A stretch of DNA of 64,000 nucleotides from an uncultured Prevotellaceae bacterium (GTDB lineage Bacteria > Bacteroidota > Bacteroidia > Bacteroidales > Bacteroidaceae): assembly GCA_900315105.1 (NCBI GenBank), contig OMXX01000004.1:62001-126000 (forward strand), in the 5' to 3' direction. How positions within the stretch are numbered: the stretch's first letter is position 1; the number at the start of each line of letters is the position of its first letter. Shown here in pieces: positions 8,324 through 18,448 of this stretch. A program made the position numbers and the translations under genes. Under the pieces are notes generated by a model. It saw only the letters and a list, made by a program, of their open reading frames with translations. It did not search any database and had not been told where the DNA came from.

Positions 8324-8791
8324 ATGATAGACAAGAACGTCGTTAAGACAGTAGTTGAGGAATGGCTCCAGGACAAGGAGTATTTCCTGGTTGACATTGA
8401 GGTCAGCACAGATGACCGTATCGTAGTGGAGATTGACCATGCTGATGGTGTGTGGATTGAGGATTGTGTGTCCTTGAGCCGTTTCATCGAAGAACACCTT
8501 AACCGTGATGAGGAAGACTATGAGCTTGAGGTGGGAAGTGCCGGTATTGGTCAGCCATTCAAGGTAGAGCAGCAGTATATAAACTGCATCGGTAAGGATG
8601 TGGAGGTGCTTGCGGCCGACGGAAAGAAGGTCGTGGGTGTGCTGAAATCGGTTGATGGCAGGAAGTTCGTCGTTACTGTCAGCGAGAAGCAGACTGTAGA
8701 GGGCAAAAAGCGCCCGCAGCTCGTTGAGGTGGAGAAGGCATACTCCATGGACGAGGTGAAATACTGCAAATACTTGATAAATTTTAAATAA
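8324..8791 (+). CDS. rimP: Ribosome maturation factor RimP
   Basis: 155 aa, full length for RimP, which binds the 30S subunit and aids its maturation. The N-terminal alpha/beta domain carries VDIEVSTDDRIVVEIDHADGVWIEDCVSLSRFIE and ELEVGSAGIGQPF (the family's 'LEVSSPGLDRPL' motif in a Bacteroidetes variant). The C-terminal SH3-like part covers about 90-155. ATG 8324 follows its own promoter. Directly followed (8-nt gap) by nusA, the standard rimP-nusA-infB order. Confidence 0.95.
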   Translation: MIDKNVVKTVVEEWLQDKEYFLVDIEVSTDDRIVVEIDHADGVWIEDCVSLSRFIEEHLNRDEEDYELEVGSAGIGQPFKVEQQYINCIGKDVEVLAADGKKVVGVLKSVDGRKFVVTVSEKQTVEGKKRPQLVEVEKAYSMDEVKYCKYLINFK

Positions 8792-8799
8792 AATATATA

Positions 8800-10068
8800 A
8801 TGGCAAAGAAAGATGCAATTTTACAGCCAAATATGATTGAGACGTTCAAGGAGTTCAAGGACACCAAGAACATCGATCGTACTACTTTGGTTAGTGTGTT
8901 GGAAGAAAGTTTCCGTAATGTCATTGCGAAGATCTTCGGTAGTGACGAGAACTTTGACGTAATCGTGAACCCAGACAAGGGTGACTTCGAGATCTATCGT
9001 AACCGCGTTGTCGTTGCTGACGGTGAGGTGGCAGACGAGAACAAGGAGATAGCTCTCACAGAGGCTCAGAAGATAGAGGCTGACTATGAGGTTGGCGAGG
9101 ACGTATCAGAGCGTGTTGATTTCGCTAAGTTCGGTCGTCGTGCTATCCTTAACCTTCGTCAGACACTTGCAAGTAAGATTCTCGAGCTTGAGCACGACAG
9201 TCTTTACAATAAGTACAAGGATCGTGTAGGCGAGATTATCTCAGGTGAGGTTTACCAGACTTGGAAGCGTGAGGTCCTCATTGTTGATGATGAGAACAAC
9301 GAGCTTATCCTTCCAAAGGCAGAGCAGATTCCACAAGACCAGTACCGTAAGGGTGAGACCGTTAAGGCTGTCATCCTTCGTGTTGATAACGAGAATAACA
9401 ATCCGAAGATCATCCTTTCACGTACAAGCTCACTCTTCCTCCAGCGTCTTCTTGAGGCTGAGGTTCCTGAGATTGCAGAAGGCCAGATAGCAATCCGTCG
9501 TATTGCTCGTCTCCCGGGAGAGCGTGCAAAGATCGCGGTTGAGAGTTTCGACGATCGTATTGATCCTGTTGGAGCCTGCGTAGGTGTTAAGGGTAGTCGT
9601 GTGCATGGTATCGTTCGTGAGCTCTGCAACGAGAACCTTGACGTTATCAGCTATACAGCTAATACAAAGCTCTTCATACAGCGTGCCCTCGCTCCTGCAC
9701 GTATCAACAGTATCGTGCTCGACGACGAGAACCACAAGGCAGAGGTTTACCTCTCGCCAGAGGAGGTAAGTCTTGCCATCGGTCGTGGCGGTCAGAACAT
9801 CAAGCTCGCTTCAATGCTTACAGAATATACAATTGATGTATATCGTGACCTCGGTGAGGATGGTAACGTGGATAGCGATGATATCTATCTCGACGAGTTC
9901 AACGATGAGATTGACCAGTGGGTTCTCGATGCTATCAAGGGTATCGGTCTTGATACTGCAAAGGCAGTTCTCAATGCTCCACGCGAGATGCTCATCACCA
10001 AGGCAGACCTTGAAGAGGAGACTGTTGATCAGGTGCTTGAGGTTCTGAAGGCAGAGTTCGAGAAGTAA
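8800..10068 (+). CDS. nusA: Transcription termination/antitermination factor NusA
   Basis: 422 aa. The N-terminal RNA-polymerase-binding domain (about 1-130) is followed by an S1 domain (GEIISGEVYQTWKREVLIV), KH1 (RIARLPGERAKIAVES, DPVGACVGVKGSRV) and KH2 (LSPEEVSLAIGRGGQNIKLAS). A short helix-hairpin-helix-like tail (GIGLDTAKAVLNA) closes it. It lacks the long acidic repeats of the E. coli protein, as is normal outside proteobacteria. NusA acts on pausing, termination and antitermination, and could work with the NusG paralogue at 32498. Confidence 0.96.
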   Translation: MAKKDAILQPNMIETFKEFKDTKNIDRTTLVSVLEESFRNVIAKIFGSDENFDVIVNPDKGDFEIYRNRVVVADGEVADENKEIALTEAQKIEADYEVGEDVSERVDFAKFGRRAILNLRQTLASKILELEHDSLYNKYKDRVGEIISGEVYQTWKREVLIVDDENNELILPKAEQIPQDQYRKGETVKAVILRVDNENNNPKIILSRTSSLFLQRLLEAEVPEIAEGQIAIRRIARLPGERAKIAVESFDDRIDPVGACVGVKGSRVHGIVRELCNENLDVISYTANTKLFIQRALAPARINSIVLDDENHKAEVYLSPEEVSLAIGRGGQNIKLASMLTEYTIDVYRDLGEDGNVDSDDIYLDEFNDEIDQWVLDAIKGIGLDTAKAVLNAPREMLITKADLEEETVDQVLEVLKAEFEK

Positions 10069-10095
10069 GCCAAGGCTCTGCAAGTTACGGGTTAC

Positions 10096-10233
10096 AAATT
10101 GCTAATTACTTAGTTACGCCTTTCTCCTTTGGGCAACAGCCTTTGGAAGAAAAAAGAAAAATAGATGAAGTAATACTGTAATTCGTAATACGACAATACA
10201 CAAAGAAATGTAACTAAGTAATTAGTGATTTTG
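10096..10233. repeat. Inverted repeat (CTAATTACTTAGTTAC family) between nusA and infB
   Basis: Arms at 10096-10117 (AAATTGCTAATTACTTAG and following TTAC) and 10210-10233 are near-perfect complements around a 90-bp spacer. It occupies the nusA-infB gap inside an operon that should be co-transcribed. Confidence 0.7.
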
Positions 10234-10252
10234 AAAATAGTAATATCATTAG

Positions 10253-13036
10253 ATGAGTATAAGATTAAATAAAGCAATACGTGAACTTAACATCGGCTTA
10301 GGAACTGCTGTTGAGTTTCTGGAGAAAAGGCCTGATCTGGGTGAGGTGAAGTCCGATCCTTCATGCAAGATTAGCGATGAGCAGTATAATGCTCTTTCTG
10401 CTGCTTTTGCCAAGGATAAGGAAGTCCGCACTCAGGCAGAGAAGCTATTCCAGAAGAAACCGAAAGAGCATAAGGATTCCAAGAAGGCCGAGGAGAAGAA
10501 AGCTGTTGAGGCTGCTCCGAAAGCTGAGGAGAAGAAGGAAGCACGTCAGGAGTTCAAACCTCTTGGCAAGATAGACCTTGACTCCCTTAACGGTAAGAAG
10601 AAGCCGGAGCCTAAGGTAGAGGAAAAGGCAGGGAAGAAGGCTGAGCCTGTAAAGGTTGAGAAGCCGGAGCCTGTCAAGGCTGAACCTGAGAAGAAGGAAG
10701 TTGCAAAGGCTGAGGCTCCAAAGGCTGAGCCAAAGAAGCCGGAGCCTGTAAAGGTTAAGGTTGATGACTATGTTGAGCAGGAGGTTGAGGTATTTACCAC
10801 GAAGAACGAGCGTAAGATGCTTGGTCAGAAGATGAATGTGGTAGGTAAGATAGACCTTGACTCATTGAACCAGAGCACTCGTCCGAAGAAGAAGACCAAG
10901 GAGGAGCGTCGTAAGGAGCGTGAGGAGAAAGCTCAGCAGGCTCGTGACGCTCAGAAGGCAGCTAACGGCGAGAGGAAGAAGCGCAACCGCATGAACAAGG
11001 AGCGCGTCGATATCAATGCCGCAGCTAACCAGCCTCAGGGCAATGGCAAGAAGAATGGAAACAACCAGAATGGCCAGGGAGGCAAGAAGAATAAGAACAA
11101 GAATAAGAACAATAAACCTCAGGAGGTAAACGAAGAGGATGTAGCACGTCAGGTAAAGGAAACCCTCGCACGTCTGACTTCTAAGTCAAGTCAGAATAAG
11201 AAGGGTGCCAAGTACCGTAAGGAAAAACGTGATGCTGCTGCCGAAAAGCGTGATGAGGAACTTCTGGAACAGGAGCTAGGCGAGAAGACTTTGAAACTCA
11301 CCGAGTTCGTTACTGTTTCAGAACTTGCCACCATGATGGATATTCCTGTTACGAAGCTTATCGGTACTCTGATGTCTATCGGTGTGATGGTAAGTATCAA
11401 CCAGCGTCTTGACGCTGAGACCATCAACATCGTGGCTGAGGAATTCGGCTTTACTACCGAGTATGTAAGTGCTGAGGTACAGGAGGCTGTTCAGGAGGCA
11501 GAGGATGACGAGAATGATCTCGTCAGCCGTGCTCCTATCGTAACTGTGATGGGTCATGTTGACCATGGTAAGACATCTCTCCTCGACTATATCCGTCAGA
11601 CCAACGTTATCGCTGGTGAGGCTGGTGGTATCACACAGCACATCGGTGCATATAACGTGAAGCTTGAGGATGGTCGTAAGATTACATTCCTTGATACCCC
11701 AGGTCACGAGGCGTTCACAGCTATGCGTGCCCGTGGTACTCAGGTTACCGATATCGCGATTATCATCATCGCAGCCGACGACTCTATCATGCCTACTACC
11801 AAGGAGGCTATTGCGCATGCTCAGGCTGCTAATGTTCCTATGGTGTTCGCAATCAATAAGATTGATAAGCCGGGAGCTAATCCAGACAAGATCCGTCAGG
11901 ACCTTGCTGCCATGAACCTTCTCGTAGAGGAGTGGGGCGGTAAGTACCAGTGTCAGGAGATAAGTGCCAAGAAGGGTACAGGCGTAGCTGAGCTTCTTGA
12001 GAAGGTACTTCTTGAGGCTGAGATGCTTGACCTGAAGGCTAATCCTAACCGTAAGGCTACTGGTTCTGTTATCGAGGCATCTCTTGACAAGGGACGTGGC
12101 TATGTGGCTACAATGCTCGTAAGCAATGGTACTCTGAAGATGGGTGATATCGTCATCGCAGGTACATACTATGGTCGTGTGAAGGCAATCTTCAACGAGC
12201 GTAACCAGCGTATCGATAATGTTCGTCCAGCTGAACCGGCTATCATCCTCGGTCTTAACGGTGCTCCAAGTGCCGGTGACTCTTTCCATATCATGGAGAC
12301 AGAGCAGGAGGCAAGGGATATTGCCAACAAGCGTTTGCAGTTGCAGCGTGAGCAGAGTCTCAGAACGACTAAGGTTGTCGGTCTTGAGGAAATCGCTCAC
12401 CGTATCGCTCTTGGTGAGTTCCACGTTCTCAACCTTATCGTCAAGGCTGATACTCAGGGTTCTGTCGAGGCTCTCTCTGACTCTTTCATCAAGCTCTCTA
12501 CGGAGAAGATCCAGGTGAACGTGCTTCAGGGTGCTGTAGGTCAGATCTCGGAGAACGATGTGATGCTCGCTTCTGCTGCAGAGAACTCTATCATCATCGG
12601 CTTCAACGTTCGTCCTTCTGCTGCCGCTAAGAAAGTGGCTGAGCAGCACGGAGTGGAAATCAACACTTACTCTGTCATCTACGATGCTATCGACGATATC
12701 ACTTCTGTGATGGAGGGTATGCTCGACAAGGTTAAGAAAGAGGTTGTTACCGGTCAGGTTGAGGTACGTGAGGTTTACAAGATTTCCAAGGTCGGTACAG
12801 TTGCCGGTGCTATGGTTGTCGAGGGTAAGGTTCACCGCACAGACAAAGCTCGTGTCATTCGTGATGGTATCGTGGTTCACACAGCCGAGATCAACGCCCT
12901 CAAGCGCTTCAAGGATGATGTCAAGGAGGTTGCTACCAACTTCGAGTGCGGTATCTCACTCGTTAACTTCAATGATATACAGCAGGGTGATATCCTCGAG
13001 ACCTTCATGGAGATTGAGGTAAATCAGACTCTGTAA
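10253..13036 (+). CDS. infB: Translation initiation factor IF-2
   Basis: 927 aa. An N-terminal IF2_N helix bundle is followed by a long Lys/Glu/Ala/Pro-rich linker (about 65-340). A second IF2_N-type segment covers about 345-400. The GTPase domain has [13 protein letters not shown] and NKID, then come beta-barrel domains and the C-terminal fMet-tRNA-binding domain. A direct internal duplication of GKIDLDSLN occurs twice in the linker. IF-2 delivers initiator tRNA to the 30S subunit. Codon use and GC are clearly higher than in the island upstream. A 520-codon open frame on the opposite strand is only a shadow of this gene. Confidence 0.97.
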   Translation: MSIRLNKAIRELNIGLGTAVEFLEKRPDLGEVKSDPSCKISDEQYNALSAAFAKDKEVRTQAEKLFQKKPKEHKDSKKAEEKKAVEAAPKAEEKKEARQEFKPLGKIDLDSLNGKKKPEPKVEEKAGKKAEPVKVEKPEPVKAEPEKKEVAKAEAPKAEPKKPEPVKVKVDDYVEQEVEVFTTKNERKMLGQKMNVVGKIDLDSLNQSTRPKKKTKEERRKEREEKAQQARDAQKAANGERKKRNRMNKERVDINAAANQPQGNGKKNGNNQNGQGGKKNKNKNKNNKPQEVNEEDVARQVKETLARLTSKSSQNKKGAKYRKEKRDAAAEKRDEELLEQELGEKTLKLTEFVTVSELATMMDIPVTKLIGTLMSIGVMVSINQRLDAETINIVAEEFGFTTEYVSAEVQEAVQEAEDDENDLVSRAPIVTVMGHVDHGKTSLLDYIRQTNVIAGEAGGITQHIGAYNVKLEDGRKITFLDTPGHEAFTAMRARGTQVTDIAIIIIAADDSIMPTTKEAIAHAQAANVPMVFAINKIDKPGANPDKIRQDLAAMNLLVEEWGGKYQCQEISAKKGTGVAELLEKVLLEAEMLDLKANPNRKATGSVIEASLDKGRGYVATMLVSNGTLKMGDIVIAGTYYGRVKAIFNERNQRIDNVRPAEPAIILGLNGAPSAGDSFHIMETEQEARDIANKRLQLQREQSLRTTKVVGLEEIAHRIALGEFHVLNLIVKADTQGSVEALSDSFIKLSTEKIQVNVLQGAVGQISENDVMLASAAENSIIIGFNVRPSAAAKKVAEQHGVEINTYSVIYDAIDDITSVMEGMLDKVKKEVVTGQVEVREVYKISKVGTVAGAMVVEGKVHRTDKARVIRDGIVVHTAEINALKRFKDDVKEVATNFECGISLVNFNDIQQGDILETFMEIEVNQTL

Positions 13037-13053
13037 TCATATAGGGATTGTAA

Positions 13054-14493
13054 ATGTCAGAAAAGAATGAATTCGTCAAGCAGGTTGCCGAACAGAAATA
13101 TGAGTTCGGCTTCACTACTGACGTACATACTGAGATAATACCTGTAGGACTGACTGAGGATGTGGTCCGACTTATTTCTGCAAAGAAAGGTGAGCCGGAT
13201 TGGATGCTGGAGTTCAGACTCAAGGCCTTCCATTTTTGGGAGACCCTTGAGCAGCCTACCTGGGGGCATCTTGACATACCTCCGATAGACTATCAGGCAA
13301 TATCATACTATGCCGACCCTTTGGCAAAGAAACCGAAGAACAGGGAGATTGATCCGGAACTGGAGAAGACTTTCGATAAACTCGGTATTCCACTTGAGGA
13401 ACGTCTTGCCCTGAGTGGTACGGCTGTTGATGCCATCATGGACTCTGTATCGGTGAAGACTACCTTTAAGGATAAACTGAAGGAGAAGGGCATCATCTTC
13501 ATGTCGATAGGTGAGGCTATCAAGGAGCATCCAGACCTTATCAAGAAGTATCTGGGTACCGTTGTGCCTTACCGTGACAACTATTTTGCTGCTCTCAACT
13601 CTGCCGTGTTCTCTGATGGCTCTTTCGTCTATATCCCGAAAGGAGTGCGTTGTCCTATGGAGCTGAGTTCGTATTTCCGTATCAACGCGGCTAATACAGG
13701 TCAGTTTGAGCGTACTCTTATCGTGGCAGACGATGATTCATACGTTTCTTATCTCGAAGGATGTACCGCTCCTATGCGTGATGAGAACCAACTTCATGCT
13801 GCTATCGTGGAGATTATCGTAAACGATAGGGCAGAGGTGAAGTACTCAACCGTACAGAACTGGTATCCGGGCGATGAGAACGGCAAGGGTGGCGTGCTTA
13901 ACCTCGTGACAAAGCGTGGTGAGCTTCGCGGTGAGCGTTCAAAACTCTCTTGGACTCAGGTAGAGACTGGTTCGGCTATCACTTGGAAATACCCGTCATG
14001 CGTATTGAGAGGTGATGATTCTGTGGCAGAGTTCTATTCCGTAGCTGTCACCAACAACTATCAGCAGGCAGATACAGGAACGAAGATGATACATCTTGGC
14101 AAGAATACAAAGTCAACGATTATCTCTAAGGGTATCTCTGCAGGTCATTCTCAGAACTCATACAGAGGACTTGTGAGAGCAGGTTCAAAGGCAGACAATG
14201 CCCGCAACTATTCTTCATGTGACTCGTTGTTGCTCGGTTCTGAGTGTGGTGCGCATACGTTCCCTTATATGGACGTGCATAATGACACCGCAATCTTTGA
14301 GCATGAGGCTACCACTTCAAAGATTTCAGAGGATCAGCTCTTCTATTGTCAGCAGAGAGGCATTCCAATGGAACAGGCTGTAGGTTTAATCGTCAATGGA
14401 TATGCCAAAGAGGTGATACAGAAACTGCCTATGGAGTTTGCTGTCGAAGCGCAGAAACTGCTTAGCGTGAGCCTTGAAGGAACTGTAGGATAA
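13054..14493 (+). CDS. sufB: Fe-S cluster assembly scaffold protein SufB
   Basis: 479 aa, standard length. It shows the SufB/SufD beta-helix core and SufB-specific segments ([61 protein letters not shown]). SufB holds the nascent cluster together with SufC and SufD. It starts 17 nt after infB. The partner genes follow but are separated from it by an aquaporin gene and repeat elements. Confidence 0.96.
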   Translation: MSEKNEFVKQVAEQKYEFGFTTDVHTEIIPVGLTEDVVRLISAKKGEPDWMLEFRLKAFHFWETLEQPTWGHLDIPPIDYQAISYYADPLAKKPKNREIDPELEKTFDKLGIPLEERLALSGTAVDAIMDSVSVKTTFKDKLKEKGIIFMSIGEAIKEHPDLIKKYLGTVVPYRDNYFAALNSAVFSDGSFVYIPKGVRCPMELSSYFRINAANTGQFERTLIVADDDSYVSYLEGCTAPMRDENQLHAAIVEIIVNDRAEVKYSTVQNWYPGDENGKGGVLNLVTKRGELRGERSKLSWTQVETGSAITWKYPSCVLRGDDSVAEFYSVAVTNNYQQADTGTKMIHLGKNTKSTIISKGISAGHSQNSYRGLVRAGSKADNARNYSSCDSLLLGSECGAHTFPYMDVHNDTAIFEHEATTSKISEDQLFYCQQRGIPMEQAVGLIVNGYAKEVIQKLPMEFAVEAQKLLSVSLEGTVG

Positions 14494-14499
14494 TACTGA

Positions 14500-14575
14500 T
14501 GTTTAGTGATTAGAGATTAGTGTTTAGTGACCTGAGTGTCACTATACCTAAAACTCTAAGATCTAAACCCTAAAC
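14500..14575. repeat. Inverted repeat (GTTTAGTGATTAGAG family)
   Basis: Arms 14500-14527 and 14548-14575 (left: tgtttagtgattagagatta; right: ctaagatctaaaccctaaac) pair imperfectly. It is a simple, text-like repeat of the kind scattered through this window. Confidence 0.6.
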
Positions 14576-14643
14576 GACAAAGATGCAGGCTTCGGCCAGC
14601 TATCATAAATTAACCATTATCAATAACTAAAACCTCTTAGAAA

Positions 14644-15318
14644 ATGAAAAAGTATCTTGCAGAAGCAGTTGGAACATTCGTTCTCACACTTCTTGGTTGC
14701 GGCACAGCCGTATCTCTCGCATGTGGTCCTGAAACCGCATCAGTAATAGGCACAGCAATGGCTTTCGGCCTTTCTGTTATTGCTATGGCATATACCATAG
14801 GTGGCATTAGCGGTTGCCATATCAATCCAGCAATCACTCTCGGTTGCCTCATGACGAAGCGCATAAGCTGTAAGGATGCTATCGGATACATGATTGGACA
14901 GGTATGTGGCGCAATCATCGCTGCTGCTGTTCTCTATGTATTCACGCATTTTTCAGGTGCAAGTTTCGGAGGCACTCTTACCGGAGCTAATACCTGTGAC
15001 GGCTGTAATGACAGTCAGATAGGTGGTTTGATCGTTGAGATTGTACTTACCTTCATCTTTGTGCTCGTTGTGCTTGGCACTACCGATGCAAAGAAGGGTG
15101 CAGGCAACTTTGCAGGTCTCGCTATCGGTCTCTCTTTGATACTCATTCACCTTGTAGGTATTCACTATACAGGTACATCCGTAAACCCAGCTCGTTCTAT
15201 CGGTCCTGCTCTCTTCGAAGGAGGGGTGGCTCTCGAGGATCTCTGGGTATTCATCATAGGCCCATTCATCGGTGCAGCTCTCTCTGCATGTGTATGGAAG
15301 GCTATTGGTGAGGAGTAA
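14644..15318 (+). CDS. aqpZ: Aquaporin (MIP family), AqpZ-like
   Basis: 224 aa with six hydrophobic helices and both pore motifs, NPA in GCHINPAITLG and NPAR in TSVNPARSIGPA. The length and motif context fit a water-selective AqpZ type rather than a glycerol facilitator. An unusual cysteine/glycine/asparagine-rich extracellular loop (TCDGCNDSQIGG) is present. It lies within the suf operon between sufB and sufC, flanked on both sides by inverted repeats; whether it is co-expressed with suf for a reason is unknown. Confidence 0.9.
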   Translation: MKKYLAEAVGTFVLTLLGCGTAVSLACGPETASVIGTAMAFGLSVIAMAYTIGGISGCHINPAITLGCLMTKRISCKDAIGYMIGQVCGAIIAAAVLYVFTHFSGASFGGTLTGANTCDGCNDSQIGGLIVEIVLTFIFVLVVLGTTDAKKGAGNFAGLAIGLSLILIHLVGIHYTGTSVNPARSIGPALFEGGVALEDLWVFIIGPFIGAALSACVWKAIGEE

Positions 15319-15327
15319 AGAAAATGC

Positions 15328-15493
15328 GGCCTCTCCCCCCCCCGGCTTTACACATACTCCGATGTTATCAACATCGGACTTCCCTCTGTAGGGAGGGAGC
15401 TGGAAGGTGATGGGCATTTCGATTATTAGTTTTTAATAAGCCTCAGTTAGCGCTCCGGCTCCCTCCCTATGGGGGAGGGCGGGGGAAGAGGCC
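15328..15493. repeat. GC-rich intra-operon inverted repeat element
   Basis: The ends pair (GCGGCCTCTCCCCCCCCC at the left, GGCGGGGGAAGAGGCC at the right). An inner hairpin with 'catactccgatgttatcaac' then 'atcggact' is shared with the element near 37386. It sits between the aquaporin gene and sufC. Confidence 0.75.
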
Positions 15494-15513
15494 ATAATTT
15501 ATAATTATAAATC

Positions 15514-16263
15514 GTGTTAGAAGTCAAAAACCTTCACGCCCGTATAGGCGATAAGGAAATTCTTAAAGGCATAAACCTTACCATCGGTGATGGTGAGGTT
15601 CATGCTATTATGGGACCTAACGGTTCCGGAAAATCAACTCTTAGTGCCGTTCTCGTTGGAAATCCTCTCTATGAGGTTACTGAAGGCGAGGCTTGGTATA
15701 ATGGCAAGAACCTGCTTGAGATGAAGCCTGAGGATCGTGCTCATGAGGGACTCTTCCTTTCTTTCCAGTATCCTGTGGAGATACCTGGTGTCTCTATGAC
15801 AAACTTCATGAAGGCTGCTATCAACGAAAAGCGAAAGTATCAGGGACTTGCCCCTCTCTCTGCTTCCGAGTTCATCAAACTGATGAAGGCTAAGCGTGAG
15901 ATTGTTCAGCTCGATGCTAAACTCGCCAACCGCTCTGTAAACGAGGGTTTCTCTGGCGGTGAGAAGAAGCGTAACGAGATATTCCAGATGGCTATGCTTG
16001 AGCCTACTCTCTCCATACTCGACGAGACCGACTCTGGTCTTGACGTAGATGCAATGCGCATTGTGGCAGATGGCGTAAACATGCTTCATACAGACAAGAC
16101 AAGCACTATCGTGATAACTCACTATGAGCGCTTGCTCGATATGATTAAGCCAAGTGTCATCCATGTGCTTTGGAATGGCAAGATAGTGAAGACTGCCGGT
16201 CCTGAACTTGCCAAGGAGATTGAGGTGCGCGGCTATGACTGGATTAAGGCTGAGGCGAAGTAA
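15514..16263 (+). CDS. sufC: Fe-S assembly ATPase SufC
   Basis: 249 aa ABC ATPase without membrane part. Walker A is GPNGSGKST, the signature is FSGGEKKRNEI, and the Walker B region reads LSILDETDSGLDVD, all typical of SufC. The start is GTG 15514 (LEVKNLHA follows), since no upstream ATG is in frame. It powers the SufBCD scaffold in the cytosol. Confidence 0.95.
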   Translation: MLEVKNLHARIGDKEILKGINLTIGDGEVHAIMGPNGSGKSTLSAVLVGNPLYEVTEGEAWYNGKNLLEMKPEDRAHEGLFLSFQYPVEIPGVSMTNFMKAAINEKRKYQGLAPLSASEFIKLMKAKREIVQLDAKLANRSVNEGFSGGEKKRNEIFQMAMLEPTLSILDETDSGLDVDAMRIVADGVNMLHTDKTSTIVITHYERLLDMIKPSVIHVLWNGKIVKTAGPELAKEIEVRGYDWIKAEAK

Positions 16264-16398
16264 AGCCCACCCAGGCCCTCCCAAAGGGAGGGATGCGATA
16301 TAGCTTTATAGATAATATTAATAGTTAACAATTTATATGCCTTTTTGGGCGATAAATACTATCAAACATCCTTCCCTTTGGGAAGGCTTGGTTAGGCT
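16264..16398. repeat. Dispersed AACCAAGCCTTCCC inverted-repeat element (sufC-sufD)
   Basis: The left end reads agcccacccaggccctccca and the right end is a perfect copy of the family end (CCTTCCCTTTGGGAAGGCTT then GGTTAGGCT). It is a member of the family also seen at 29174-29311, 37328-37442 and 63662-63806. It fills the gap between two cotranscribed genes. Confidence 0.8.
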
Positions 16399-16404
16399 TT
16401 TTAT

Positions 16405-17736
16405 ATGGAAAGCGAAAAGCAATATATAGACCTCTATGCACAATGCCGTGATATGATCAATGGTCATAGCAATGAGGTGATGAACTCTGTGCGCGAAAAG
16501 GCATTTGAGGATTTCAAACGTCTGGGATTTCCTACGAGGAAGGTGGAGAGATATAAGTACACCAATATGGCGGAACTCTTTGCGCCTGACTATGGACTTA
16601 ACCTCTCTCGTCTTGAGATTCCCGTAAATCCATACGATGCCTTCAAGTGTGATGTGCCAAATATGAGTACGTCGCTCTATTTCGTGGTTAATGATGCCTT
16701 CTACGACAAGGCTCTTCCGAAGGCAGAACTGCCAGAGGGCGTGTTTGTCGGCAGAATGGCTGATGCTGAGGATAAGGTAGCAGGTTTGTATGGTTCACTT
16801 GCCGATACCTCAACCGACGGTATCACGGCACTTAACACCATGCTTGCCCAGGATGCCCTTCTCATCTATGTATCAAAGAACGTAAAGGTAGATCGTGCTA
16901 TTCAGGTCATCAACATTCTCCGTTCTGATGTCGAGCTTATGGTGAACCGTCGTGTGCTTATCGTTCTTGAACAAGGGGCAGATGCAAAGATATTGTTCTG
17001 TGACCATGCTGCTGACGACCGTAAGTTCCTTGCTACTCAGGTTGTTGAAGTCTTTGTGGACGAGAATGCCCATCTTGACATGACCTGTCTTGAAGAGACT
17101 CACTATAAGAATGTGCGCGTGAGCAACGTGTATATCGACCAGAAGGCAAATTCACGTGTTGACCATAATGTCATCACCTTGCATAATGGTGTGACAAGAA
17201 ACCGCACCGACCTTGTCTTCTCTGGTGAGGGTGCAGAATGTTATATGAACGGTTGTGTGATAGCCGACAAGGAGCAACATGTGGACAACAACACCCTTAT
17301 TGACCATAAGGTGCCACATTGTGATTCTCACGAGCTGTATAAATATGTGCTTGACGACAAGGCGGTTGGTGCATTTGCAGGTAAGGTTCTTGTGCGTAAG
17401 GATGCTCAGAAGACGACTTCTCAGGAGACCAACCAGAACCTGTGTGCTACAAAGGAATGTCGTATGTACACCCAGCCAATGCTTGAGATATATGCAGACG
17501 ACGTGAAATGTGCTCATGGCTCAACCGTAGGTCAGTTGAACGACAAGGCATTGTTCTATATGCAGCAGCGAGGCATCTCTCTTGAAGAAGCTCGTACCTT
17601 GCTTCAAAACGCCTTTATCGGCGAAGTGATAGACAGAATACAGGTAGAACCGCTCCGTGACCGTCTTCGTCATCTCGTAGAGAAGCGTTTCAGAGGCGAG
17701 CTGAATAAGTGTGAAGGCTGTAAGCTATGTAGATAG
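16405..17736 (+). CDS. sufD: Fe-S cluster assembly protein SufD
   Basis: 443 aa. N-terminal helices (FKRLGFPTRKVERYKYTNM) are followed by the SufBD beta-helix core with HNVITLHNGVTRNR, KTTSQETNQNL, CAHGSTVGQLNDKALFYMQQRG and a Cys-rich end (CEGCKLCR). It forms the SufBC2D complex with the two genes upstream. The usual next gene, sufS (cysteine desulfurase), is absent; a terminator follows instead. Confidence 0.95.
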   Translation: MESEKQYIDLYAQCRDMINGHSNEVMNSVREKAFEDFKRLGFPTRKVERYKYTNMAELFAPDYGLNLSRLEIPVNPYDAFKCDVPNMSTSLYFVVNDAFYDKALPKAELPEGVFVGRMADAEDKVAGLYGSLADTSTDGITALNTMLAQDALLIYVSKNVKVDRAIQVINILRSDVELMVNRRVLIVLEQGADAKILFCDHAADDRKFLATQVVEVFVDENAHLDMTCLEETHYKNVRVSNVYIDQKANSRVDHNVITLHNGVTRNRTDLVFSGEGAECYMNGCVIADKEQHVDNNTLIDHKVPHCDSHELYKYVLDDKAVGAFAGKVLVRKDAQKTTSQETNQNLCATKECRMYTQPMLEIYADDVKCAHGSTVGQLNDKALFYMQQRGISLEEARTLLQNAFIGEVIDRIQVEPLRDRLRHLVEKRFRGELNKCEGCKLCR

Positions 17737-17757
17737 GAAGTAATAATAAAAGATATA

Positions 17758-17795
17758 AAAAGAGTGTAGGGCCGTGGCTCTACACTCTTTTCTTG
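17758..17795 (+). terminator. Rho-independent terminator after sufD
   Basis: Stem AGAGTGTAG / CTACACTCT (17761-17769 and 17780-17788) with a GC-rich loop-side extension (GGCC/GGCT), followed by a T-rich tract. Ends the suf operon. Confidence 0.85.
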
Positions 17796-17842
17796 TTTCT
17801 TCCGAGGTTTTTAATACCGTTAATTTGACAACTTGTTTTTAG

Positions 17843-17872
17843 TTTTAACGTGAGCTCGACGACTTGCTTTAG
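17843..17872 (+). repeat. TTTAACGTGAGYTCGACGA repeat, left end of Rhs segment
   Basis: Bases 17843-17872 (ttttaacgtgagctcgacga followed by cttgctttag) match the reverse complement of 20585-20613 at nearly every position. Related copies occur at 20383-20420, 60057-60081 and 60213-60237. Confidence 0.8.
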
Positions 17873-18117
17873 ATTGGTGAGTCTTTGCGAATAAATAGGG
17901 CGTGTCGCTCATAGAGCGGTGCCCGTCTCAATTGATGAGTGCAACGTGCGCAGCATCTTCGCACGAAGAAGGAAGTGCGTGTCAGCCCCCTAAAGGCTGG
18001 CGCACGGTCTTTGATCCTTCGAGTGCAAAGTTACATTTTTTTCTTTCTTCTCCAAAGAAAACGGCTTCTTTTTTCATTTTGCCCGAGAAGAGCCTCGCAT
18101 ATTCCGCCCTTGTTTCT

Positions 18118-18243
18118 CCTATGATTCTCCCATGTACCTCCGTACCAAAGTCGGTGCAAACTCGGTGCAAAGTCGGTGATAATACCATTCGGAATAAGAG
18201 CTTCACCGAGTTTGGTTAGGAGGCACAAGGGAGGAGCATAGGA
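18118..18243. repeat. Large imperfect palindrome with tandem 'agtcggtgcaa' units
   Basis: Outer arms of about 29 bp (CCTATGATTCTCCCATGTAC and its imperfect complement near 18220-18243) enclose tandem 'aagtcggtgc / aactcggtgc' units and their inverse 'caccgagttt'. Same architecture as 7947-8087 but with different unit sequence. Confidence 0.65.
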
Positions 18244-18448
18244 GGAAGAACAGACCTAAAGAAAAAGAAAATTCCCTTCTCTCAGCACTAAAGACAAGAA
18301 GTCTAAAGGTTGAGAGAAGGGAAGTTGAGATGGGATAAAATTGGCTTTCCTTTCAGCCGCCGAACTAAAGTTTCCCACACCGCCAAGGAATTCACGAGGA
18401 ATTGATGGAGTTTTTGGAAAAAATAGTCGAAACGACTTTTGAATGCTT

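Larger units (their letters stand above)
17796..18448. other. 650-bp gap: repeats, no gene
   Basis: Carries the left 30-bp inverted repeat (17843-17872), a stretch with a minus-strand TAACTTTG (18026-18033) and a large palindromic array (18118-18243). No credible reading frame on either strand. Confidence 0.5.

Noticed and set aside
11318..12880. 520-codon open frame opposite infB
   Set aside because: Caused by the strongly biased codons of infB read in reverse; no recognisable protein.
17982..18228. Minus-strand short frames near a TAACTTTG element
   Set aside because: They run through a palindromic repeat and show no protein features.
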